A stretch of 7,130 nucleotides of DNA from Sulfurimonas sp. (GTDB lineage Bacteria > Campylobacterota > Campylobacteria > Campylobacterales > Sulfurimonadaceae). Shown here one piece after another: positions 1 through 6,088 of this stretch (its first letter is position 1; each line of letters begins with the position of its first letter). The stretch is from assembly GCA_021157665.1 (NCBI GenBank), contig JAGGWE010000110.1, positions 1 through 7,130 on the forward strand, written 5' to 3'. The position numbers and the translations under genes were made by a program. The notes under the pieces are model-generated. The model did no database searches. It had not been told where the DNA came from and saw only the letters and a list, made by a program, of their open reading frames with translations.

Positions 1-404
1 ATATAGTAAAACTTTGTGATGAACTAAAACAAAACTGCTTAATCATTTGGGGTGATGAGGCTGAAAAAAAAGATGGCATGTGGATTTGTGAAAATTCAGA
101 GTATGCAACACTTGCTCCAAAATTATCCCTAGTTGAACTTGTTTCATTTATAGGTTCTTGTGATTTACTTATCGGGAACGATACTGGTCCAACCCATATG
201 GCATGGGCTCAAAATATACCATCTATCACACTTTTTGGACCAACTACAACTAGAATGATTTATGAAACTCCTAAAAATATTGGGATTAAATCACCCTCAG
301 AGGTAAATATCTTTAAAATTGATAAAAACGATTTTTCAATAAAAGAGATAAAAGTTGAAACAATTCTTGAAAAAGCGAAGGAGTTATTAAACAATGGGAT
401 TTAA
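1..404 (+). CDS. waaC: Lipopolysaccharide heptosyltransferase I, C-terminal part (5' end outside window)
   Basis: Glycosyltransferase family 9 enzyme that adds the first L-glycero-D-manno-heptose to the Kdo-lipid A inner core at the cytoplasmic face of the inner membrane. The reading frame is open from base 3, so the gene enters from the left; 133 C-terminal residues are visible out of roughly 320-340 usual for the family. The key evidence is the GT9 nucleotide-sugar-binding block LIGNDTGPTHMAWA (about 171-212), followed by a proline-containing strand with ITLFGPT. An ATG at 78 lies inside the domain and is not the start. The stop overlaps the next gene, htrB, by 11 nt, which implies one transcript for two inner-core/lipid A genes; I recall the same waaC-htrB order in Campylobacter. 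WaaF (heptosyltransferase II) is the main alternative, and the htrB neighbour favours WaaC. Confidence 0.85.
   Translation, partial: IVKLCDELKQNCLIIWGDEAEKKDGMWICENSEYATLAPKLSLVELVSFIGSCDLLIGNDTGPTHMAWAQNIPSITLFGPTTTRMIYETPKNIGIKSPSEVNIFKIDKNDFSIKEIKVETILEKAKELLNNGI
378..383 (+). promoter_or_regulatory. Ribosome binding site of htrB inside waaC
   Basis: AAGGAG lies 10 nt before the ATG at 394, inside the last codons of waaC. It supports the 394 start and therefore the 11-nt overlap between the two genes. Confidence 0.7.
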
Positions 405-1278
405 ATTATTTTTACTCTTAGAAAAGTTTTTAATGATATTACCAAGTTCATGGAGAAAGTTTTTTTTTTCATTACTTGCAAATATCGGCTACTATACTTC
501 AAGCAGATATAAAAAAGTTTCACATCAAAACTTAGATTTTTTGTTTAACAATAAAATGAGTGAAGATGAAAAAGATAAAATTACAAAGTATGCTTTTAAA
601 AATCTCTCTTTTAATTTTCTACATGCGATGGAACTTAGACATATGTCAAAAGAGGATTTACAAAAGAAAATCACAATACAAAATATAGAAGCTGTCCAGA
701 AAGTTCATGCTGAGGGTCGAGCTGTTATTTATGTTACAACTCATTATAGTTCTTGGGAGTTAGGTGGTGCTTCTATCGGTGCTTTTATCGAACCACTTAT
801 AGCAGTTTATAAAAAAATGAAAAATCAGGTTTATCAAGAGTGGTTACTAGAGGCTCGGGACTCTTTTGGAAATATCTCTATGGAAAAAAGTAATGTTGTA
901 AAACCACTTGTGAGAAATCTAAAAAAAGGTTTGGCATGTGGACTTTTAATCGATACAAATATCAACAAAAAAGAGGGAGTTATCATTAATTTTATGGGTA
1001 AAACCCTTCGTCAAACCTCAACACCAGCATTTTTAGCTAGAAAATTTAATGCGGCTATCATTCCAGTAACGATAAGAACAGATGATGAGGACAACTACAC
1101 ACTCATGCTTTTTGATGAGATAAAAGTCCCAAAAACAGATGATGTCGATGATGATATACTTAAGGCTACTCAACTTCAAGCTGATTGGTTAGGTGATTTA
1201 ATAAAAAAAGAACCAAAATTTTGGTTTTGGTTACATAGAAGATTTAAAAATGACCATCCAGAGATTTACAAAAAATAA
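394..1278 (+). CDS. htrB: Lipid A biosynthesis late acyltransferase (HtrB/LpxL family)
   Basis: Inner-membrane enzyme that transfers a secondary acyl chain from acyl-ACP to Kdo2-lipid IVA, a late step of lipid A synthesis. It is 294 aa, close to the family's usual 290-310. An N-terminal hydrophobic segment (about residues 3-35) fits a membrane anchor. The family's HX4(D/E) catalytic motif is present as H117 to E122 in TTHYSSWELGG. Further conserved blocks are GLLIDTN around D187, NFMGKTLRQTSTPAFLARK at about 199-217, and the C-terminal WFWLHRRFK at about 277-285. It overlaps waaC by 11 nt and has a good ribosome binding site, so the two are probably co-translated. It ends 5 nt from the stop of a convergent gene. 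A run of ten T falls at codons 23-26. Which acyl position it modifies (LpxL or LpxM type) cannot be read from the sequence; Campylobacter literature also uses the name waaM. Confidence 0.92.
   Translation: MGFKLFLLLEKFLMILPSSWRKFFFSLLANIGYYTSSRYKKVSHQNLDFLFNNKMSEDEKDKITKYAFKNLSFNFLHAMELRHMSKEDLQKKITIQNIEAVQKVHAEGRAVIYVTTHYSSWELGGASIGAFIEPLIAVYKKMKNQVYQEWLLEARDSFGNISMEKSNVVKPLVRNLKKGLACGLLIDTNINKKEGVIINFMGKTLRQTSTPAFLARKFNAAIIPVTIRTDDEDNYTLMLFDEIKVPKTDDVDDDILKATQLQADWLGDLIKKEPKFWFWLHRRFKNDHPEIYKK
460..469 (+). repeat. T10 homopolymer inside htrB
   Basis: Ten consecutive T encode the F-F-F-S stretch at residues 23-26 of HtrB, within the first 10% of the gene. A change of one base here would shift the frame and remove the catalytic domain. 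In this window the frame is intact. Confidence 0.9.
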
Positions 1279-1284
1279 ATCTCT
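1260..1284. terminator. Possible bidirectional terminator hairpin between convergent genes
   Basis: A perfect 8-bp inverted repeat, AGAGATTT (1260-1267) and AAATCTCT (1277-1284), has a 9-nt A-rich loop. It contains the htrB stop codon and touches the stop codon of the opposing gene. It is the only stem between the two convergent genes, so it may end transcripts from both sides. The stem is AT-rich and no clean T-run follows on either strand, so its strength is doubtful. Confidence 0.35.
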
Positions 1285-2324
1285 TAAGTTTTACACTCTT
1301 CGCTTCTAGCCTCAAAAAGCTTTAAAATCGTTAGGAAAAATGCAGTAATCGCAGGTCCTAAAATCATCCCCCAAAAACCAAAAGTAGCTAGTCCAGCGAT
1401 AATTGCAAAAAAGATAACTAACTCATTCATTCTTGTATCATCATCTTTTAAGAGTCTTTTGTTAATCTCTTTTATGATTAATGGTTTTATAAATGTATCT
1501 GCTATTATAGATATAACCACGATAGAATAAAGAGCTATAAAAATAGCATTTGCAGTATTTCCAACTGCAAACTCATAAATCATAAAAGGTAACCACATAA
1601 TAACTCCACCAATAACAGGAACAAGTGAAGAAAATCCATACATTATTCCAAAAAGAAGTCCATTATAACCCATAAATGAGATTGCCACACCAAATAAAAT
1701 TCCTTCAAACATTGCAGTTACGATAATTGAATAAAAAACAACACTCATAACAGCTGAAAGTTCTTTTGCTAAAAGTGTTGTCTCATCAACAGACATTTGG
1801 ATAACTCTTTTTAAAAAATCAACGATATACGAACCATTATATTGTGCAAAAAAGTAAAAGATTATTATAAGAAACGCATTTTTTAAAAAACCTGCACTAA
1901 AAGCCCCTATTTTTGCTGTTAATCCAAAGGCAGAAGTGGTTAAAGAGTTTATATTTATATCTTCAATCGCATCATTTATATACGGAGTAACAAAATTTAA
2001 ATATTCTGGTGGACTTTGAATAAAGTTATTGATATACATCTCTATCTTAACAAAAACCTCTGGGTCTAGCGAGTTTAACTGTATAGTTAAGGTTGCTAAA
2101 AAATAACCTAGCGGTGCGAAGAACAAAATAGCTAAAAGAAAGCTTGAAATAAGTGCAGCTAAAAATTTAGACTTAAAAATATTTTCAAAAAAATCCTGAA
2201 TATTTGATGTTGAGATTGCTAAAAGTGCTGCGATAGTTATACTTAAAATAAATGGAGTATAAAGTAGATACATCCAGTAAAGTGATGTGGCAAAGAGTAT
2301 TGCTACAAAAAATTGTGGCTTCAC
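1284..2324 (-). CDS. AI-2E family transporter (PerM/YdiK-like membrane protein)
   Basis: Polytopic inner-membrane protein of the AI-2E exporter-like/PerM family, 346 aa, near the usual 340-370. Hydrophobic segments lie at about 5-37, 52-82, 146-162, 196-217, 221-250, 258-282 and 300-337. A mostly soluble stretch at about 85-140 separates the first and second hydrophobic groups, as is usual here. Family signatures are VPVIGGVIMWLPF (about 235-247) and the C-terminal GFWGMILGPAITAFF (about 316-330). It starts with GTG at 2324-2322, overlapping the ruvB stop as GTGA, with GGAGG at 2338-2334 as its ribosome binding site. It is the last gene of the panB-ruvB operon and should be translationally coupled to ruvB. 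The substrate is unknown: some family members export autoinducer-2 and others are Na+/H+ antiporters, so the name is only a family label. Confidence 0.88.
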   Translation of the reverse strand: MKPQFFVAILFATSLYWMYLLYTPFILSITIAALLAISTSNIQDFFENIFKSKFLAALISSFLLAILFFAPLGYFLATLTIQLNSLDPEVFVKIEMYINNFIQSPPEYLNFVTPYINDAIEDININSLTTSAFGLTAKIGAFSAGFLKNAFLIIIFYFFAQYNGSYIVDFLKRVIQMSVDETTLLAKELSAVMSVVFYSIIVTAMFEGILFGVAISFMGYNGLLFGIMYGFSSLVPVIGGVIMWLPFMIYEFAVGNTANAIFIALYSIVVISIIADTFIKPLIIKEINKRLLKDDDTRMNELVIFFAIIAGLATFGFWGMILGPAITAFFLTILKLFEARSEECKT

Positions 2325-3340
2325 GAAAAAAGACCTCCATCATCCAAGGGTATTGAAATATTTAAAACATCATAAGTCATTCTAGTAGCCCTTCTACCCT
2401 TTGCTGTTCTCTCAAGATAACCATTTGCTATAAGATAAGGCTCTAATACATCTTCAACTGTTCCCTCATCTTCACTTAATGAAGCAGCAATTGTACTAAG
2501 CCCCATCGCTCTACCATTAGCAGAAACTAAAAGATTTAAAAGTCTTAAATCCATCTCATCAAACCCATGAGAATTAATACCTAATTCATCTAAAGCATAT
2601 TTCGTTCTAGCATGATTTATATCAAACTCTTCTGCAACCTCAGCAAAATCTCTTACTCTACGAAGAAGACGCAAAGCTATACGAGGTGTTCCACGACTTC
2701 TCTTAGCTATCTCAAGTGAAGCTTCATAAATTATCTCTTTATCAAGCTTTGTAGATGCTTGGGCTATAATCTTTGCCAACTCTAAAGAGTTATAAAATTG
2801 CATTCTAAAACTCATACCAAATCTATCTCTAAGTGGATTTGAGAGCATTCCTGCGCGAGTTGTAGCACCAATAAGAGTAAATCTTGGCAAATCTATCTTA
2901 ACAGTTTGAGCTGCTGGTCCACTACCTATGATAATATCTATTCTAAAATCTTCCATAGATGAGTAAAGAATCTCTTCAACGGCAGGTGAAAGACGGTGAA
3001 TCTCATCTATAAAAAGTATATCTCCCTCTTCTAAATTTGTTAAAATCGCAGCTAAATCCCCACTTTTCTCTATCATTGGAGCAGCTGTTACTTTGATATT
3101 TGCATTCATCTCATTAGCAATAATTAAAGCTAAGGTAGTCTTTCCAAGTCCAGGAGGTCCAAAAAATAAAACATGATCAAGTGCTTCAGCTCTTTTTTTA
3201 CTAGCTTCGATAAAAACACCTAGATTTTTTTTGATTTGTTCTTGACCTATATATTCACTCCAAGCATCAGGACGAAGAGTTTTTTCTACACTTATTTCCT
3301 CTGCATCAAACTTTTCTATCTCTACTATTCTATCCATCAT
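2321..3340 (-). CDS. ruvB: Holliday junction branch migration helicase RuvB
   Basis: AAA+ ATPase motor that works as hexameric rings with RuvA to drive Holliday-junction migration before RuvC resolution, in recombination and repair. It is 339 aa, full length for the family. Visible motifs in order: Walker A GPPGLGKTT (61-69), Walker B LFIDEIH (109-115), sensor 1 GATTR (158-162), PLRDRFG with the expected arginine finger (about 169-175), and sensor 2 RGTPRIALRLLRR (216-228). The C-terminal winged-helix part includes SANGRAMGLSTIA (273-285) and the basic AKGRRATRMTY (313-323). Two ATGs are adjacent (3340 and 3337); either gives the usual MDRIVEIEKF opening. No clear Shine-Dalgarno precedes them, and the gene begins 9 nt after the panB stop, so it probably relies on coupling. 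ruvA and ruvC are not in the window. Confidence 0.97.
   Translation of the reverse strand: MMDRIVEIEKFDAEEISVEKTLRPDAWSEYIGQEQIKKNLGVFIEASKKRAEALDHVLFFGPPGLGKTTLALIIANEMNANIKVTAAPMIEKSGDLAAILTNLEEGDILFIDEIHRLSPAVEEILYSSMEDFRIDIIIGSGPAAQTVKIDLPRFTLIGATTRAGMLSNPLRDRFGMSFRMQFYNSLELAKIIAQASTKLDKEIIYEASLEIAKRSRGTPRIALRLLRRVRDFAEVAEEFDINHARTKYALDELGINSHGFDEMDLRLLNLLVSANGRAMGLSTIAASLSEDEGTVEDVLEPYLIANGYLERTAKGRRATRMTYDVLNISIPLDDGGLFS
2334..2338 (-). promoter_or_regulatory. Ribosome binding site that fixes the GTG start of the AI-2E protein
   Basis: GGAGG on the minus strand lies within the last codons of ruvB (encoding part of DDGGLFS), about 9 nt before the GTG at 2324. It makes the non-ATG start at the GTGA overlap convincing. 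Confidence 0.75.
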
Positions 3341-3349
3341 TTTTTACTA

Positions 3350-4144
3350 CTAATATGTATGAATTTCTTGAGGAAATTCTCTTTTTTTAACTTCATCAGA
3401 ATAATCTTTAACAGCTTCTCTAACCAATGATGCCCCATCAATATATTTTTTTACAAACTTAGGTGTAAACTCTTCAAAAAGTCCTAGCATATCTGAGAAA
3501 ACTAAAACTTGTCCATCTACATCACAACCAGCACCTATCCCAATAACTGGAATATCAACACTATTTGCAACCTCTGTCGCAACTTCAGCCCTAACACCTT
3601 CTATAACCATACAAAAAGCACCAGCATCTTCTATTGTTCTAGCATCTTCTATAAGAGATAAGCATTCTGCACTTGTTTTACCTTTTACCTTATATCCACC
3701 TTCACTTCTAACCGACTGTGGAAGTAAACCTATGTGACCACAAACAGCTATACCATTTGATGTAAGATGTTTAACGATATTGGATTTATCGATTCCACCC
3801 TCTATCTTAACACAATCAGCACTTGTTTCTTGAAAAACTCTAATTGCATTTTTTAGGGCATTATTTTCATTTGTGTATGTTCCAAATGGCATGTCACAAA
3901 CAACAAAGCTATTTTTCGCACCATTACAAACTGCATTTGTATGATAAATCATCTGATCCATTGTTGCACTTAGAGTATCACTTTTACCAGCAAAACTCAT
4001 ATTTAAGCTATCTCCAACTAAAATCATGTCACAACTTGATTCAAATAATGAAGCAAAAAGTGCATCATAAGCAGTAATCATAACTAAAGGTGTAACTCCT
4101 TTAGCTTTTTTTATCGAGGATATAGTCATTTTTTTCTTCATCAT
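3350..4144 (-). CDS. panB: 3-methyl-2-oxobutanoate hydroxymethyltransferase (ketopantoate synthase)
   Basis: Cytoplasmic enzyme that moves a hydroxymethyl group from 5,10-methylene-tetrahydrofolate to 2-oxoisovalerate, giving ketopantoate, the first committed step to pantothenate and CoA. It is 264 aa, matching the family. Key residues line up with the E. coli enzyme almost number for number: Mg-binding D45 in VGDSLNM and D84 in CDMPFGTY, E115 in VKIEGG, and catalytic E182 in VIEGV. GHIGLLPQS (136-144) and IGIGAGCDVDGQVLV (201-215) are also typical. Two ATGs are adjacent (4144 and 4141). The weak AAGAG upstream is only 4 nt from the first and 7 from the second, so the second may be the true start. 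It heads an operon with ruvB and the AI-2E gene; panC and panD are not visible here. Confidence 0.96.
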   Translation of the reverse strand: MMKKKMTISSIKKAKGVTPLVMITAYDALFASLFESSCDMILVGDSLNMSFAGKSDTLSATMDQMIYHTNAVCNGAKNSFVVCDMPFGTYTNENNALKNAIRVFQETSADCVKIEGGIDKSNIVKHLTSNGIAVCGHIGLLPQSVRSEGGYKVKGKTSAECLSLIEDARTIEDAGAFCMVIEGVRAEVATEVANSVDIPVIGIGAGCDVDGQVLVFSDMLGLFEEFTPKFVKKYIDGASLVREAVKDYSDEVKKREFPQEIHTY

Positions 4145-4160
4145 AGAACTCTTTTTATAA

Positions 4161-4187
4161 ATTTTAACTATTGATATATTTGGTAAA
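4161..4187 (-). promoter_or_regulatory. Possible promoter of the panB-ruvB operon
   Basis: On the minus strand a TTTACC (4187-4182) and a TAAAAT (4166-4161) are 15 nt apart, upstream of the panB start. The gap is short and the region is AT-rich, so this is only a candidate. The 95-nt gap between panB and the divergent Hpt gene must nevertheless hold promoters for both directions. Confidence 0.25.
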
Positions 4188-4206
4188 AAGAATTTTAACT
4201 AAAAAG

Positions 4207-4215
4207 TGCTACAAT
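4207..4215 (+). promoter_or_regulatory. Extended -10 promoter for the Hpt-trpA unit
   Basis: TGCTACAAT reads as a TGn extension plus a TACAAT -10 element, 25 nt before the Hpt start codon. No matching -35 is seen at 16-18 nt, but Campylobacterota housekeeping promoters usually lack a conserved -35 and rely on an extended -10. The sequence between here and the start contains AGGAG at 4226-4230, 9 nt before ATG. I see no trp leader peptide or attenuator. Confidence 0.5.
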
Positions 4216-4239
4216 TACACTAAATAGGAGAATTAATTT

Positions 4240-4641
4240 ATGGGCATAAGAAGTGATTTAGAAGCTAACTTCGATTTTGAGATAGTTGATGAATTTCTAG
4301 ACCACTATTCTATGATGGTTGATAGCATGGAAATTATGATTATTGATTTATCTAAACCCCATATGCAGATTCGATGTGTAGATGAGTTATTTCGTGTTTT
4401 TCATAATATTAAATCTGCTTCTGGATATTTACAAATAGAGCCTATGTTAAGATTAGCAACACTTGTTGAAGATGAATTAGAACAAATGAGAAATAAAATA
4501 AAGCCTGTAAATGAAGAAACGATAAACTGGTTGCTTGAGATAAGTGATATGTTTGCCACTTGGCATGATGATTTAAAAAAAGATGCCCCTTTATCAAAGA
4601 TAAGATTTGCACTCCTAAAAATACCTGATTTAGAAAAATAA
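4240..4641 (+). CDS. Stand-alone Hpt (histidine phosphotransfer) domain protein
   Basis: Small cytoplasmic, probably all-helical protein of 133 aa that looks like a single Hpt domain, the module that passes phosphate between response-regulator receivers in phosphorelays or that acts as CheA P1. The key signature is LFRVFHNIKSASGYLQI (50-66), where H55 is the predicted phospho-accepting histidine and K58 the conserved lysine three residues on; the usual Gly after that Lys is Ser59. Helices before it (about 13-36) and after it (67-86, 92-112) fit a four-helix bundle. There is no receiver, kinase or membrane segment. It has a good ribosome binding site (AGGAG, 9-nt spacing) and an extended -10 promoter, and lies 17 nt upstream of trpA, so they are likely co-transcribed. 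Partner proteins cannot be named from this window. Confidence 0.75.
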   Translation: MGIRSDLEANFDFEIVDEFLDHYSMMVDSMEIMIIDLSKPHMQIRCVDELFRVFHNIKSASGYLQIEPMLRLATLVEDELEQMRNKIKPVNEETINWLLEISDMFATWHDDLKKDAPLSKIRFALLKIPDLEK

Positions 4642-4658
4642 TAAAAAGAGAAAAACAA

Positions 4659-5399
4659 TTGAAAAACTTAGTAGCATTTATAACTTCTGGTTACCCTGAA
4701 AAATCTTTTAGTATTGATTTAGCCCTAGCATTAGGTGAAAGTGGAGTTGATACGCTTGAACTTGGTGTCCCTTTTTCTGACCCTGTTGCTGATGGACCTT
4801 TAATAGAAAAAGCAAATCACAAAGCACTTAAATCTGGGTTTAAATTTCAACATCTACTTGAAATATCAGAAGTGATAGCCCCAAAAATAGACACTTTATG
4901 GATGGGTTATTTCAACAGCTTTTACCAACAAAATATGGATAAATTAATCCCACATGCCAAAAAACTTGGTATTAACGGACTTATTATCCCTGATTTACCT
5001 CATGAAGAAGCACAAAAATATAGTAAACTTTTTAAAGATAACGATATATCAAACATAAGTTTTGTCGCACCTACAGATAGTGATGCTAGAATTAAAGAGA
5101 TTGTTCGCAATGCTCAAAAATTTATATATATGGTTGCATATACAGGTATTACTGGTTCAGGTCAAGCTGAAGATTTACAACCATTTTTAAACTCTATAAA
5201 AAATCATACACAAACACCAGTATATGTTGGTTTTGGGGTAAATCCAAAAACTGCCCGAGATAAAGTAAAAGGTGCTGATGGAGTTATTGTTGGTAGCACA
5301 TTTATAGATGTGTTATTAAAAGATGAACTAAACTACTCACAAAAAATCAAAGAGTGTAGCCAACTAGCAGAAATTATAAAAAATGAGATAAATATTTAG
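4659..5399 (+). CDS. trpA: Tryptophan synthase alpha subunit
   Basis: TIM-barrel subunit that cleaves indole-3-glycerol phosphate to indole and glyceraldehyde 3-phosphate; in the alpha2beta2 complex indole passes to TrpB. It is 246 aa, about 20 shorter than E. coli TrpA, mostly at the N-terminus. Catalytic residues are E34 in LELGVPFSDP and D45 in VADGP (equivalents of E49 and D60, the same 11-residue spacing). Other blocks are IIPDLPHEE (109-117), YMVAYTGITG (157-166), phosphate-site GFGVN (191-195) and GSTF (212-215). The start is TTG at 4659, since no ATG or GTG fits upstream in frame and KNLVAFITSGYP follows directly; a weak AAGAG lies about 8 nt before it. A weak start may hold expression low or couple it to the Hpt gene 17 nt upstream. 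trpB is not in the window. Confidence 0.95.
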   Translation: MKNLVAFITSGYPEKSFSIDLALALGESGVDTLELGVPFSDPVADGPLIEKANHKALKSGFKFQHLLEISEVIAPKIDTLWMGYFNSFYQQNMDKLIPHAKKLGINGLIIPDLPHEEAQKYSKLFKDNDISNISFVAPTDSDARIKEIVRNAQKFIYMVAYTGITGSGQAEDLQPFLNSIKNHTQTPVYVGFGVNPKTARDKVKGADGVIVGSTFIDVLLKDELNYSQKIKECSQLAEIIKNEINI

Positions 5400-5413
5400 A
5401 TAATTTTTTTTAA

Positions 5414-5441
5414 TTTTCATAAAGTAAAATTTAGTTATAAT
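5414..5441 (+). promoter_or_regulatory. Promoter candidate for the small secreted protein
   Basis: TATAAT at 5436-5441 matches the -10 consensus exactly, and TTTTCA at 5414-5419 sits 16 nt upstream as a weak -35. A second TATAAT at 5451-5456 lies close to the ribosome binding site (AGGA, 5461-5464). The region is strongly AT-rich, so chance matches are possible. Confidence 0.45.
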
Positions 5442-5472
5442 TATATTTATTATAATAAAAAGGAATGTACTC

Positions 5473-5736
5473 ATGAATTTTTTTATGACATTTATACTTA
5501 TATTTAGTTCGCTTTTGTTAGCTTCAGATAGTGTTTCTACTGATAAAGAAAAACAAGAGAGACTTGAGAAACAGATTCAAATAGAGATGGAAAGAGAAAA
5601 AAAATATGCAAAAGAGCAAACTTTTTATCAACAAGGTAATTATGATTTAAAGGGTTCTGAAGTAAATAAAGACTCTTTATCTACTCTACCAGACCTTGAA
5701 GAAGATGAATTCGATATGGATTCAGTTTACGATTAG
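5473..5736 (+). CDS. Small secreted protein of unknown function
   Basis: An 87-aa protein I do not recognise as a named family. It opens with a short signal peptide: hydrophobic residues 2-17 ending in SLLLASDS, with likely cleavage after A17, so it is probably periplasmic; there is no lipobox cysteine. Residues about 22-50 are rich in Lys, Glu, Arg and Gln and should form a charged helix, perhaps a coiled coil. The tail from 64 is acidic (DLEEDEFDMDSVYD). AGGA lies 8 nt before the ATG and a consensus -10 is upstream, so it is likely expressed on its own. It sits downstream of trpA and converges on the serS remnant. No function should be assigned; a structural or adaptor role in the periplasm is only a guess. 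Confidence 0.75.
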   Translation: MNFFMTFILIFSSLLLASDSVSTDKEKQERLEKQIQIEMEREKKYAKEQTFYQQGNYDLKGSEVNKDSLSTLPDLEEDEFDMDSVYD

Positions 5737-5769
5737 TCAATTAAATTTTAATATATTTCAAGAGGCTTA

Positions 5770-5795
5770 TTAATATGTTCATTTGTGCATATTAA
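5770..5795. terminator. Hairpin after the small secreted protein, possible terminator
   Basis: A perfect 8-bp inverted repeat, TTAATATG (5770-5777) and CATATTAA (5788-5795), has a 10-nt loop and lies 34 nt past the stop at 5736. It is followed on the + strand by a pyrimidine-rich stretch including TCTTTT. The stem is almost all A/T, so termination would be weak. It is one of two inverted repeats in the 172-nt gap at 5737-5908, which holds no gene I can support. Confidence 0.3.
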
Positions 5796-5865
5796 CTTAG
5801 TCTTTTGTATATCTTTTTCCTATAAAGAAAAAAGTATTTACCCACCATTTTTAATGAAATAATAG

Positions 5866-5907
5866 TAGACAGAAAAGTGACATTAAATAAGCAGTTAAAT
5901 CTGTCTA
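5866..5907. repeat. 8-bp inverted repeat next to the serS stop
   Basis: TAGACAGA (5866-5873) and TCTGTCTA (5900-5907) form a perfect inverted repeat around a 26-nt spacer, ending 1 nt from the serS stop codon. It could be a poor terminator for serS, or the remnant of a mobile-element end. No transposase gene or target duplication is visible. The loop is long and no T-run follows, so neither reading is strong. Confidence 0.4.
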
Positions 5908-5908
5908 T

Positions 5909-6088
5909 TTACATATTTAAATAAGGCTTCAATGCTTCAGGGATACCTATACTCCCATCTTCATTCTGTCCATTTTCCATGATAGCTACTAGAGTTCTAC
6001 CAACAGCTAAAGAAGAACCGTTTAGTGTATTTACAAAGCTATTTTTCTTTCCATCTTTATAGCGAATTTTTGCTCGTATTGCTTGGAA
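5909..6088 (-). pseudogene. serS: Seryl-tRNA synthetase, C-terminal fragment only
   Basis: This encodes the last 59 residues of SerRS, the class II enzyme that charges tRNA-Ser. The fragment begins FQAIRAKIRYKDGKK, equivalent to the conserved DFQARRAKIRYK region. It then holds class II motif 3, TLNGSSLAVGRTLVAIMEN (residues 21-39), with its ATP-binding arginine, and ends in the typical IPEALKPYLNM. A full SerRS is about 415-430 aa, so roughly 85% is absent, including the N-terminal coiled-coil arm and motifs 1 and 2. Upstream of FQ the frame loses similarity at once and meets a stop at 6097-6095. No start codon or promoter is available. It converges on the small secreted gene, a plausible original arrangement. 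Since serS is essential, a complete copy must exist elsewhere if this locus is real. Confidence 0.9.
6084..6088. other. Junction between the serS fragment and the kinase fragment
   Basis: SerRS similarity on the minus strand extends to 6088 (codons for FQ), while kinase similarity on the plus strand begins at about 6084 (WNLNYIHCEW). The few shared bases look like microhomology. No insertion sequence, attachment site or repeat separates the two genes. Confidence 0.75.

Noticed and set aside
3236..3430. Plus-strand open frame of 64 codons
   Set aside because: It lies antisense over the ruvB start and the panB end, both strongly supported, and its protein is Phe/Tyr-rich low-complexity typical of an antisense shadow.
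3844..4077. Plus-strand open frame of 77 codons
   Set aside because: It is wholly antisense to panB, with a His/Tyr/Gln-rich translation and no ribosome binding site.
4145..4239. Riboswitch or trp attenuator upstream of the Hpt-trpA unit
   Set aside because: The leader is only about 20 nt after the likely start site, with no leader peptide, Trp codon run or paired stems.
4401..4658. Minus-strand open frame of 85 codons
   Set aside because: It is antisense to the Hpt gene, whose promoter, ribosome binding site and HxxK motif are clear.
5371..5411. Possible trpA terminator: AAATTAT / ATAATTT followed by a T-run
   Set aside because: The 7-bp stem is entirely A/T with a 22-nt loop that includes coding sequence; too weak to call in such AT-rich DNA despite eight T at 5404-5411.
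5866..5907. Complete insertion sequence
   Set aside because: Only 42 nt with no transposase and no flanking target duplication; at most a relic.
5737..5908. tRNA or small RNA gene in the longest gap
   Set aside because: No cloverleaf, no TTCGA-type loop and no GC-rich stem; only short inverted repeats are present.
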